DNA of 23,454 nucleotides from an uncultured Collinsella sp. (GCA_902490095.1 CABUCQ010000022.1:1-23454); one strand, 5' to 3'; positions 1 to 5,642 are shown, numbered from the stretch's first letter. A program made the numbers and translations. Notes: generated from the sequence alone by a model not told the origin.

Positions 1-699
1 AATGTGACCGGCAACGCGGTCGACATTGCGCGCGTGGCTGCCATCGCGCATGCGGCCGGCGCGCTGGTGATCGTCGATGCTTCGCAGTCTGCCGGCACGG
101 CGAAGATTGACATGGATGCCATGGGGCTCGACGTCGTGTGCTTTACCGGTCACAAGGGGCTCATGGGTCCGCAGGGGACCGGCGGCCTGGCCGTGGCGGA
201 GGGCATTGACGTGGCTCCGTGGGCCATGGGCGGCACGGGCGTGCACAGCTTCGATGCGCTGCAGCCGCTTGGGTGGCCCACGCGCCTTGAGGCGGGCACG
301 CTCAACGGTCATGGCATCGCGGGACTTTCCGCTGGTCTCGACTTTATCGAGGCCCAGGGTGGGGTCGAGGCGATTGCTGCCCACGAGCGTGCGCTCGCTG
401 ATCGCTTCCTTGCCGGTGTGCGCAAGATTCCGGGGATTAAGCTCTACGGTGCCTTTGACCAGCAGGCGCGCTCTGCGATTGTGTCGCTCAACGTAGCCGA
501 TATCGACTCTGCCGAGATCTCGGATGCGCTCATGCAAGGGTGGGGGATTTCGACGCGCCCCGGCGCCCATTGCGCCCCGCTCATGCACCGTGCGCTGGGG
601 ACCGAGCGCCAGGGCGTCGTCCGCTTCTCGTTTGGGTATTTCAACACTACCGAAGAAGTCGACACGGCTATCGATGCTCTGTGCGATTTAGCCTGCTAA
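1..699 (+). CDS. Cysteine desulfurase-like class V aminotransferase (3' part)
   Basis: Partial gene: the reading frame is already open at base 1 and gives the last 232 residues of a PLP-dependent fold-type I enzyme. The Schiff-base lysine lies in a TGHKGLMGPQGTGG motif (Lys codon 154-156). A cysteine in RPGAHCAPLMH (codon 571-573) sits where cysteine desulfurases carry the sulfur-accepting Cys, and the C-terminal VVRFSFGYFNT stretch is typical of the family. Such enzymes remove S (or Se) from cysteine (or selenocysteine). The short loop around the Cys resembles the uncharacterised 'cysteine desulfurase family' clade often found beside selenium genes, rather than IscS or SufS; that assignment is from memory. 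A role in selenium supply is only inference from fdhF and selA further along. Substrate is unknown. The stop is followed at once by a terminator, so this gene ends its transcription unit. Confidence 0.85.
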   Translation, partial: NVTGNAVDIARVAAIAHAAGALVIVDASQSAGTAKIDMDAMGLDVVCFTGHKGLMGPQGTGGLAVAEGIDVAPWAMGGTGVHSFDALQPLGWPTRLEAGTLNGHGIAGLSAGLDFIEAQGGVEAIAAHERALADRFLAGVRKIPGIKLYGAFDQQARSAIVSLNVADIDSAEISDALMQGWGISTRPGAHCAPLMHRALGTERQGVVRFSFGYFNTTEEVDTAIDALCDLAC

Positions 700-722
700 A
701 GCTGCTAGACCGTTTATACTTG

Positions 723-753
723 CGGGACGGGTGTATTTGCCCGTCCCGTTTTT
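723..753 (+). terminator. Intrinsic terminator after the aminotransferase gene
   Basis: A perfect 9-bp stem, CGGGACGGG (723-731) with CCCGTCCCG (740-748), closes an 8-nt loop and is followed by TTTTT (749-753). It starts 23 bases after the stop codon of the upstream gene and ends only 23 bases before the brnQ start, so any brnQ promoter must lie within or upstream of it. A TATACT hexamer at 715-720 could be a -10 box but I see no good -35 box for it. Confidence 0.88.
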
Positions 754-776
754 GTTTCGACCCGAAAGGTGTGCCT

Positions 777-2135
777 ATGGCCTCATCCGCTCCGCGCGGC
801 CTGCGCTCCGACCATGTCGTTACCGTCGGCATTGCGCTGTTCTCGATGCTCTTTGGCGCCGGTAACCTCATCATTCCGCCGTTGCTGGCGCTCCAGGCCG
901 GCACGGCCACACCGCTTGCCATGGTTGGCTTTTTGATTGCCGCCATCGGCCTGCCCGTCATGGGCTTTATCGCCGTGGCGCTTGCCGGAACGGCGCGCGA
1001 GCTTGCCGGCCGCGTGCACCCCAAGTTCGGTGAGTTCTTTGTCGCGGCGGTGTATCTGGCCATCGGCCCGTGCCTGGCCATTCCGCGTACGAGCTCCACG
1101 GCCTTCGAGATGCTGGTGCCGCTGCTGCCCGAGGGCGTTTCGCTTGGCACGGCTCGTCTGGTGTTTGCCGTTGGCTTCTTTGTCGTCGCGTTTGTGCTCA
1201 CGCTGCGTCCGGGTGTCATAACACGCGTGCTCGGCCGCATTACGGGCCCTGCGCTCATTGCGCTCATCGTGCTGGTTGTGGGTGCTGCCGTGATCTCGCC
1301 GCTGGGACCCGCTGCCGCGCCTCAGGCTCCCTACGATGCAGGCGCTGCCGTGCAGGGCTTTTTGACCGGCTATCAGACCATGGACCTGCTCGCGTCGCTC
1401 GCCTTCGGCATCATCATCGCCGAGACCATCCACGAGCTGGGTGTTACCGATGACAAGCGCGTGGCCTTTGAGATTTCGCGTTCCGGCGTTATCGCCGGCG
1501 TGCTCATGGCCATCATCTACTGTGGCTTGGGCCTTGCCGGAATGCAGCTCGGCACCGTGATGCCCGACGCCACCAACGGCGCCGCCATCCTTGCCCGCTC
1601 TGCCTCCATGCACTTTGGCCTTGCCGGCACGGTCGTGGTCTTCGCCATCTTCTTCCTCGCCTGCATGAACGTGTGCATCGGCCTCATCAGCTGCTGCTCG
1701 CGCTACTTCTGCGAGACGTATGTGGTTAAAGGGGGAGCGGAGGCTTCCGAGGAGGCCATGCGCCGTCCCTTTGCGGTTCTCGCCTTTGTGTTCGCAGCGT
1801 TTTCGTGCGTGCTCTCCAACGTGGGCCTCGACGTGATCCTTATGTTCTCGGTGCCCATGCTTAACGCCTTGTATCCCGTCGCCATCGTGCTGGTTCTCAT
1901 GGGTTTGGTACACGGCTTTTGCGACGCTCATCCGCAGGTGTGGGTCTGGGTCGGCGGTGTGGTTGCCGTGCAGAGCGTGATCACCTCGGTCCGCGATGCG
2001 TTCTTTGCGGGCGCGTGGCTACCGTTTGATGTTCTTCCGCTGGCGGATATCGGTGCCGCGTGGGCGCCGGTTGCCGTGGCGGCGTTTGTGATCGGTCTGC
2101 TCCACAGCAAGTTTGTCGCACATTCGAGGAGCTAG
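777..2135 (+). CDS. brnQ: Branched-chain amino acid transport carrier BrnQ
   Basis: 452 residues, the usual length of LIVCS-family BrnQ carriers, which import leucine, isoleucine and valine with Na+ or H+ across the inner membrane. The N-terminus carries the family-defining LFGAGNLIIPP stretch (about residues 23-33), and the rest is about twelve hydrophobic segments separated by short loops. A second family-like stretch is TGYQTMDLLASLAFG (about residues 196-210), part of the substrate and ion site in this family. The ATG at 777 is chosen because GAAAGG (764-769) lies 7 bases upstream and the protein then begins like other BrnQ proteins; the frame stays open further upstream but overlaps the previous gene. 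It stands alone, between a terminator and a tRNA promoter. Confidence 0.93.
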   Translation: MASSAPRGLRSDHVVTVGIALFSMLFGAGNLIIPPLLALQAGTATPLAMVGFLIAAIGLPVMGFIAVALAGTARELAGRVHPKFGEFFVAAVYLAIGPCLAIPRTSSTAFEMLVPLLPEGVSLGTARLVFAVGFFVVAFVLTLRPGVITRVLGRITGPALIALIVLVVGAAVISPLGPAAAPQAPYDAGAAVQGFLTGYQTMDLLASLAFGIIIAETIHELGVTDDKRVAFEISRSGVIAGVLMAIIYCGLGLAGMQLGTVMPDATNGAAILARSASMHFGLAGTVVVFAIFFLACMNVCIGLISCCSRYFCETYVVKGGAEASEEAMRRPFAVLAFVFAAFSCVLSNVGLDVILMFSVPMLNALYPVAIVLVLMGLVHGFCDAHPQVWVWVGGVVAVQSVITSVRDAFFAGAWLPFDVLPLADIGAAWAPVAVAAFVIGLLHSKFVAHSRS

Positions 2136-2146
2136 GGTTTCTGCGC

Positions 2147-2175
2147 TTGCACAGGCGGGGAGTCTCCCCTATAAT
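2147..2175 (+). promoter_or_regulatory. Sigma70-type promoter for the tRNA-Pro/tRNA-Gly unit
   Basis: TTGCAC (2147-2152), a 17-base spacer and a perfect TATAAT (2170-2175). Transcription would begin near 2182, about 45 bases before tRNA-Pro. The spacer contains a GGGGA-GTC-TCCCC dyad whose meaning is unknown. It starts 11 bases after the brnQ stop. Confidence 0.85.
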
Positions 2176-2226
2176 TTCCTTCGCTTTGGGACACGCAAGG
2201 TTTAGACCTTAGCTGCTCAACACCTT

Positions 2227-2303
2227 CGGGACGTGGCGCAGTTTGGTAGCGCGCCTGCTTTGGGAGCAGGATGTCGCAGGTTCAAATCCTGTCGTCCCGA
2301 CCA
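2227..2303 (+). tRNA. tRNA-Pro (anticodon TGG)
   Basis: 77 nt with a 7-bp acceptor stem (CGGGACG/CGTCCCG), an anticodon stem CCTGC/GCAGG closing the loop TTTGGGA (anticodon TGG at 2261-2263), a T arm with GTTCAAATC, discriminator A and an encoded CCA. It reads proline CCA and, by wobble, other CCN codons. It is transcribed with the tRNA-Gly 6 bases downstream. Confidence 0.97.
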
Positions 2304-2309
2304 TATCTT

Positions 2310-2383
2310 GCGGGCGTAGTTCAATGGCAGAACCCCAGCCTTCCAAGCTGATGACGCGGGTTCGATTCCCGTCGCCCGCTCCA
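2310..2383 (+). tRNA. tRNA-Gly (anticodon TCC)
   Basis: 74 nt with acceptor stem GCGGGCG/CGCCCGC, anticodon loop CTTCCAA (anticodon TCC at 2342-2344), T arm GGTTCGATTCC, discriminator T and an encoded CCA. The outermost pair of the anticodon stem is a C-A mismatch (2335/2351), where E. coli tRNA-Gly(TCC) has T-A; this is probably tolerated. It reads GGA/GGG glycine codons. Confidence 0.97.
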
Positions 2384-2394
2384 TAAGATAGCTT

Positions 2395-2430
2395 AACGGC
2401 TCTGATTCCCTTTGGGATCAGAGCCGTTTT
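2395..2430 (+). terminator. Intrinsic terminator of the tRNA unit
   Basis: Long stem AACGGCTCTGAT (2395-2406) with ATCAGAGCCGTT (2417-2428), extended by CCC/GGG past a single bulged T, with a TTT loop. The stem's own TT runs on into TT at its 3' side. It begins 12 bases after the CCA end of tRNA-Gly. Confidence 0.88.
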
Positions 2431-2446
2431 CGTAAACGTGCCGGGG

Positions 2447-2545
2447 ACCCCACATCCCCACCTAAGTTGCGGTGAAATACGGACTGTTTTTCGGCTTTTA
2501 TGGCCCATGTAGTCCGTATTTCACCGCAACTATTTGTAAGGTTGG
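2447..2545 (+). repeat. Hairpin repeat, copy 1
   Basis: The core is a perfect 21-bp inverted repeat: 2465-2485 (starts AGTTGCGGTG, ends TACGGACT) pairs with 2511-2531 across a 25-nt loop. A second copy lies at 3734-3830 in opposite orientation. Besides the arms, the flanks match in imperfect form: a CCCCA..TCCCC..CCTAAG block before the arm and an AAGGT.GGA block after it, and the loops share a GCCTTT/GGCC-like pattern. This looks like a short non-coding mobile or REP/MITE-type element. There is no T-run for termination. Confidence 0.85.
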
Positions 2546-2548
2546 ATT

Positions 2549-2645
2549 TTGACGCCGTTGGGAGGGTCGTAGCGACCGTCTACCGAGAGTGGAAATATTT
2601 TTTGAAGCTCTGACCTGCGGCGTCAAGCTTTTGGTCAGCTTTTGG
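2549..2645 (+). other. Non-coding stretch with short inverted and direct repeats
   Basis: Between repeat copy 1 and the next gene I see no ORF worth calling. The stretch has a 9-bp inverted pair, TTGACGCCG (2549-2557) and CGGCGTCAA (2618-2626), enclosing a small GGTCG-TAG-CGACC hairpin (2565-2577). A 9-base direct repeat AGCTTTTGG follows (2626-2634 and 2637-2645, period 11). These could be a folded 5' leader or an operator for the downstream gene, or chance. I found no convincing promoter. Confidence 0.35.
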
Positions 2646-2716
2646 CAAGGCCTGCGGACGGAAGCATGCGATAGCGTAATGGTATTCTCTCCGCCGTGAT
2701 GGTTATGGGGTTGGCC

Positions 2717-3718
2717 ATGCTCGATAAAGGCAAACATTTTCCGCAGTCATATGCAAGGATGCTATTCTCGGCCGTTGGAATTCATCAAGATGGACAGCTG
2801 CTTATAACAATTGATCCTTGGGATGAACGCCGTGCGCGTGAGCTTATGCAGGAAGAGCTCATGCTTCGTCTTTACAACCACGTGTATGCGGATCCGGTCT
2901 ATTGGAATAATCTTGGGGTTGAAGATCGCATCTTTCAGCTGGCATCCGCTATTGCGGTCGTTGAATCGGATGCTGTGTTTTGCGGATCGACAGCAGCGCT
3001 GCTCTACGGCATCGGCTCGGCGTATACGCTTCTGGATAAAGTGCAAGTGCTGCTGCCACGGTCTACAAGGCGTGATACGTATGAGTTCGTTGAATACAAG
3101 CGCTGGCGCCCGGGCGAAGTGTGGCGGCTAGGTCCTTTTACACTGACGGATCCGTGTCGAACGGTTGTTGATATCGCTCGAACGAGCGCCTTTCGCTATG
3201 CGCTGGGCTATGTCGATGGCTTGGCCCGTGAGTACGATGTCGAACGCGAAGAGCTGCGAGCATATGCGCAGGCAAATTGTCGAGGGCTGCATGGCATCGC
3301 GCGTGCTTTTGACGTTTTTGAGTATATGGACGGCAGGTCAGACAATGGCGGCGAGTCCGAGGCGAGAGCAGCGATGATTCTCGCTGGGGTTGCCGCGCCC
3401 GAGCTTCAAGTTGAGATAACGCGACCGGGAAACGCTGGCTATTATCTAGCAGATTATGGCTGGCAGATGCCAGACGGCTCATGGACGCTGGCAGAGCTGC
3501 ATGGGCTAGGCAAGTTTGAAGACGAGGGTCAAAATGATCCAGAGCGGGCGGCGGCAAAAACGTATCGAGCGGCCCTCATGCGCGACGCGAACCTTCGCGC
3601 CATGGGCCACAACGTCATTCATTTCAAACTCTCGGACACCTACGACGTAGAATCGTTCGGTGCCATGATGCGCGGCTACGGCATTCCGACAACAAAACCC
3701 TACGCCGAATCCCGATAG
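2717..3718 (+). CDS. AbiEi-like / PD-(D/E)XK nuclease-like fusion protein, function unknown
   Basis: 333 residues from the ATG at 2717, preceded by GGGG (2707-2710); GTG 2696, ATG 2699 and ATG 2705 in the same frame are alternative starts. The N-terminal half resembles the AbiEi-type domain of type IV antitoxins: a CGSTAALLYGIG segment (from residue 89) and a TDPCRTVVDIAR segment (around residue 142). The C-terminal third looks like a Vsr/DUF559-type nuclease fold, with ESEAR (Glu213, Glu215), Asp246 in YLADYGW, and Glu260 and Lys266 in AELHGLGK. Such fusions are known in actinobacteria but their role is not established; I infer a DNA-binding or cleaving protein, possibly defence-related. No AbiEii-like nucleotidyltransferase toxin is next to it. 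Base composition is visibly less GC-rich than the FHL genes, and the gene sits between two copies of a hairpin repeat, so it was probably acquired. Confidence 0.8.
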   Translation: MLDKGKHFPQSYARMLFSAVGIHQDGQLLITIDPWDERRARELMQEELMLRLYNHVYADPVYWNNLGVEDRIFQLASAIAVVESDAVFCGSTAALLYGIGSAYTLLDKVQVLLPRSTRRDTYEFVEYKRWRPGEVWRLGPFTLTDPCRTVVDIARTSAFRYALGYVDGLAREYDVEREELRAYAQANCRGLHGIARAFDVFEYMDGRSDNGGESEARAAMILAGVAAPELQVEITRPGNAGYYLADYGWQMPDGSWTLAELHGLGKFEDEGQNDPERAAAKTYRAALMRDANLRAMGHNVIHFKLSDTYDVESFGAMMRGYGIPTTKPYAESR

Positions 3719-3733
3719 CGAAATCGTTCGCGG

Positions 3734-3830
3734 TCCACCTTCAATAAGTTGCGGTGAAATACGGACTGTTGAGGCCTTTAAAGGCATGAAACAGTCCGTA
3801 TTTCACCGCAACTTAGGAGGGGATGGGGTT
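3734..3830 (-). repeat. Hairpin repeat, copy 2 (inverted relative to copy 1)
   Basis: A perfect 26-bp inverted repeat, 3745-3770 with 3790-3815, around a 19-nt loop that itself contains the palindrome GCCTTTAAAGGC. The arm core is identical to that of copy 1. Read on the minus strand, the flanking CCCCA.TCCCC.CCTAAG block also matches copy 1, so the two copies face opposite ways about the 2717-3718 gene. Its right edge touches the toxin stop codon (3829-3831). Lying between two convergent genes it may also act as a transcription barrier, although it lacks a T-run. Confidence 0.85.
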
Positions 3831-4305
3831 AGCTGCAGGGGCGTTGGCGGAGCTTGTCGATGGTGGAGTCGGTGCTTCGGCTGCGGGCTTCGGCGGCGCG
3901 GTCGCGGGCGTCGGCGGCGGTTTGGCGCTTGCGGCGGTAATCGATCATGCCTTGGATGATGGGCTTGCCAAAGCTCACGACGTCGTCGTTATAGATGGCG
4001 GTTCGGGCTGCGAGGAGGCAGTCGGTAAAGTCCATATGGGTCTTGCCAAAGAGCTTGACGGCAAGGGCGACAACGGTGGGCTCGTCGACCATGACGTCAT
4101 CGAGCAGCCTTTTCATGGCCGCAGCAATCTCAACGCGGGGAACCTTATAGACGTCGCGCAGCGTGACCACGACGCGCGTGATGATTTCGGGATAGACACG
4201 AGCGGTGCGCGTGGCGATGACCTTGGCGGCGCGCGGTGACAGGACTTCGTCGTCGTCAAGCAGGTAGCGTAGGATGACGGTCTCGTCGATGATGGTGCTA
4301 CTCAT
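3829..4305 (-). CDS. PIN-domain toxin (VapC-like), possibly catalytically altered
   Basis: 158 residues. The N-terminal DETVILRYLLDDDE, the middle VVVTLRDVYKVPR and the HMDFTDCLLAARTA segment fit a PIN domain, the fold of VapC-type ribonuclease toxins. Asp7, Asp92 and Asp95 are the recognisable metal ligands. The helix that usually carries a conserved Glu reads ITRVVVTL, so Arg44 appears to take its place, and the usual TFD segment reads VSFGKP, with Gly113 in place of Asp. This is alignment by eye, so the toxin may be weakened or the true residues may be offset (Glu40 is near). The basic C-terminal tail (residues about 123-158) is rich in Arg and Ala. Its start lies 8 bases inside the antitoxin gene, which fits translational coupling. 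Confidence 0.8.
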   Translation of the reverse strand: MSSTIIDETVILRYLLDDDEVLSPRAAKVIATRTARVYPEIITRVVVTLRDVYKVPRVEIAAAMKRLLDDVMVDEPTVVALAVKLFGKTHMDFTDCLLAARTAIYNDDVVSFGKPIIQGMIDYRRKRQTAADARDRAAEARSRSTDSTIDKLRQRPCS

Positions 4306-4621
4306 GGATATCTACTTCCTCGGGACCCAAAATCGAATCGTCGCTTTCTGTGGCAAGGTATTCAATCCAGGCATTGCGCTCCTCGGAGCGGCGATTGGGG
4401 TCACCGTATGCTTTGAGCGATCCATAGGCGGCGGTGCCGTCCTTTGAGCGCACGGCGACCGGCTGAAAGGGGAGCTTGCGCATCAAAATGCTCTGCGCGA
4501 CAAATAGACGGACGGCCTCGGCGAGCGATGTGCCCATGGCGTCGTAGAGATGTTCGGCATGCTGCTTGTCTTCCTCGCGAATGCGCACCTGCAGGATGGC
4601 TCGTTTTTGAGTCGATGACAT
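4298..4621 (-). CDS. RelB/DinJ-like ribbon-helix-helix antitoxin
   Basis: 107 residues. The segment ILQVRIREEDKQHAEHLYDA followed by MGTSLAEAVRLFVAQ and KLPFQP matches the ribbon-helix-helix DNA-binding start of RelB/DinJ antitoxins; the rest would wrap the toxin. The start at 4621 is preferred to the upstream ATG at 4687: it has an AAGGGGG ribosome binding site on the minus strand, and the upstream ATG lies before the predicted transcription start. The partner is a PIN toxin, although RelB/DinJ proteins are best known with RelE/YafQ-type toxins. The antitoxin gene comes first and overlaps the toxin by 8 bases, as usual for type II modules. Expected regulation is self-repression at the dyad in its promoter. 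Confidence 0.85.
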   Translation of the reverse strand: MSSTQKRAILQVRIREEDKQHAEHLYDAMGTSLAEAVRLFVAQSILMRKLPFQPVAVRSKDGTAAYGSLKAYGDPNRRSEERNAWIEYLATESDDSILGPEEVDIHE

Positions 4622-4676
4622 CACTGGCCCCCTTAATGAGCGTGCAATATAGTCGGTCAAATGCGGCATGTGCCGA

Positions 4677-4718
4677 TACTTGAGCATCTTATAACGATTA
4701 CTTTATTTCGCTCAAGTA
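4677..4718 (-). promoter_or_regulatory. Toxin-antitoxin promoter with operator dyad
   Basis: On the minus strand, TTGAGC (-35, complement of 4710-4715), a 16-base spacer and TATAAG (-10, complement of 4688-4693). A perfect 9-bp inverted repeat, TACTTGAGC (4677-4685) and GCTCAAGTA (4710-4718), has one arm over the -35 box and the other at the expected transcription start. A further dyad CTTG-AATA-CAAG follows at 4731-4742. This is what a self-repressing antitoxin would bind. A CGGCA-TG-TGCCG dyad lies in the leader at 4664-4675. Confidence 0.75.
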
Positions 4719-4791
4719 AATAACCATTAACTTGAATACAAGCGTAGTACATCTAAAATGAGAGCGCGTAAAAATCTCTGAGGCGTACGCA

Positions 4792-4920
4792 TGTAATACA
4801 CTCACCTTTATAGCTTTTAGAGAATAATTCCAACCTGCCAAAACCCCTGCAATACACCCGTATTGCAGGGCCTATGCTCAAGGTTGCCCCCTGCAACTGC
4901 GTATATTTAACCTGTATATC
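4792..4920 (+). promoter_or_regulatory. Upstream control region of the FHL locus with 11-bp dyad
   Basis: A perfect 11-bp inverted repeat, CCCTGCAATAC (4845-4855) and GTATTGCAGGG (4860-4870), surrounds ACCC. A related half-site TGTAATACAC lies at 4792-4801, against TGCAATACAC at 4848-4857, 56 bases apart. CCCCTGCAA recurs at 4888-4896 within a GTTGC-CCCCT-GCAAC dyad (4883-4897). No T-run follows the hairpin, so an operator for a dimeric regulator fits better than a terminator. A weak promoter, CTGCAA (4891-4896), 18 bases, TATATC (4915-4920), may start the FHL mRNA near 4927. No sigma54-type GG-N10-GC element was seen. The rest of 4719-4934 holds no gene I can support. Confidence 0.5.
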
Positions 4921-4934
4921 GTTGGAGGAATTCT

Positions 4935-5040
4935 ATCGAAGTGCCTGTTTCGCCGCATGCGCTCGATACGCCGATGCCGGACCACGGGCGGTCCGGGGCA
5001 ACGTCGGCAGGGTCTCTCCGGCATGGGATTCAGGAGGGAG
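4935..5040 (+). promoter_or_regulatory. Structured 5' leader of the FHL locus, candidate riboswitch
   Basis: GC-rich leader before the first FHL gene. Structure A: GCCGA (4970-4974) with TCGGC (5004-5008), TGCC (4975-4978) with GGCA (4997-5000) and GGACC (4979-4983) with GGTCC (4990-4994), a 14-bp stem with bulges GG and ACG and an ACGGGC loop. Structure B: ATGCCGGA (4974-4981) with TCCGGCAT (5017-5024), ending 7 bases before the AGGAGGGAG ribosome binding site (5032-5040). A and B share bases and exclude each other. ATCGA (4935-4939) can also pair with TCGAT (4963-4967). This is what a translational riboswitch looks like. Since the operon encodes a Mo/W enzyme, a molybdenum-cofactor aptamer is a reasonable guess, but I cannot confirm the class. 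The frame is open here from GTG 4941, but its residues do not look like protein. Confidence 0.45.
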
Positions 5041-5048
5041 TGAACAAC

Positions 5049-5567
5049 ATGGGCAATAAACGAGTCGTGGCTGATTCCTCACGCTGCATTGGGTGCCAAA
5101 CCTGTATGGCGGCGTGCATCGAGGCACACGATATTCCCGGCAACATCGCCGCGCCGCGCCTGCGCGTGACGCGTACGTACGAGATCTCCGCGCCGGTGGC
5201 TTGCCATCATTGCGAGGATGCCCCGTGCGCGAAGGCCTGTCCTACGGGCGCCTTGTTCTTTGATCCAAAGAACCATCGCATCGGCGTCAACGAGGACAAC
5301 TGCATCGGCTGCAAGAGCTGCGTCATGGCATGCCCCTTTGGCGCCGTGAGCGTGGCAACCACGCAGGTTCCGGTCTTGATGGGCGACGTTCGCGTGGGTT
5401 CGCAGACCAAGAGCTTCGTGCTCAAGTGCGACCTGTGCGTGGACCGTCCCGGCGGTCCGGCGTGTGCCGAGGCGTGCCCGACCAAGGGCCTCACCCTGGT
5501 AGACGAGGAACGTTTGGCAGAACTGACTGCCGAGCGTGCCCGCGCCACCATCGAAAACGAGGCGTAA
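5049..5567 (+). CDS. Four-cluster ferredoxin subunit of formate dehydrogenase (HydN/HycB-like)
   Basis: 172 residues, close to E. coli HydN (175). It holds four Cys groups for four [4Fe-4S] clusters: CIGCQTCMAAC (Cys13, 16, 19, 23), CHHCEDAPCAKAC, CIGCKSCVMAC and CDLCVDRPGGPACAEAC. There is no signal peptide, so it acts in the cytoplasm as an electron carrier between formate dehydrogenase H and the hydrogenase or another partner. The ATG at 5049 is chosen because AGGAGGGAG lies 8 bases upstream and the protein then starts like HydN; an upstream GTG at 4941 in the same frame would add 36 unlikely residues. It is the first gene of the locus, 75 bases before fdhF. A second, HycB/HyfA-type ferredoxin follows fdhF, so the locus has two such proteins; this one is probably dedicated to FdhF. 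Confidence 0.9.
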   Translation: MGNKRVVADSSRCIGCQTCMAACIEAHDIPGNIAAPRLRVTRTYEISAPVACHHCEDAPCAKACPTGALFFDPKNHRIGVNEDNCIGCKSCVMACPFGAVSVATTQVPVLMGDVRVGSQTKSFVLKCDLCVDRPGGPACAEACPTKGLTLVDEERLAELTAERARATIENEA

Positions 5568-5570
5568 GCG

Positions 5571-5619
5571 TTGGGGCGACAGGCCCAATGATTGTCAAAT
5601 TAGTACCGAGCAATCGGTA
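5571..5619 (+). other. Hairpins between ferredoxin gene and fdhF
   Basis: TTGGG (5571-5575) can pair with CCCAA (5584-5588), and TACCGA (5604-5609) pairs with TCGGTA (5614-5619) around a GCAA tetraloop of the stable GNRA class. No T-run follows. These may be an mRNA processing or stability element that sets the ratio of ferredoxin to FdhF. The fdhF ribosome binding site (AAGGAGGG) follows 11 bases later. Confidence 0.4.
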
Positions 5620-5642
5620 GCAGAAAAAGGAAGGAGGGTGTC

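Noticed and set aside
2447..3830. CRISPR array or insertion sequence
   Set aside because: Only two repeats, in opposite orientation and over 1 kb apart, and no transposase; not a CRISPR or a classical IS.
3823..4239. 138-codon plus-strand ORF opposite the PIN toxin
   Set aside because: Gly/Ala/Asp-rich shadow frame; the minus-strand frame has a PIN domain, a coupled antitoxin and a promoter.
4845..4870. Intrinsic terminator at the 11-bp dyad
   Set aside because: No T-run follows on the plus strand and no gene ends just upstream on that strand; an operator fits better.
4881..4897. Sigma54 promoter for FHL, as in E. coli
   Set aside because: The GG and GC dinucleotides here are 9 rather than 10 bases apart and the rest of the consensus is absent; sigma54 is also not expected in this bacterial class.
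4900..5040. selC (tRNA-Sec) in the FHL leader
   Set aside because: No TCA anticodon loop, no long variable arm and no CCA end; the folds do not match a tRNA.
4941..5048. N-terminal extension of the ferredoxin from GTG 4941
   Set aside because: Homology starts at 5049, which has its own strong ribosome binding site; the upstream stretch is the structured leader.
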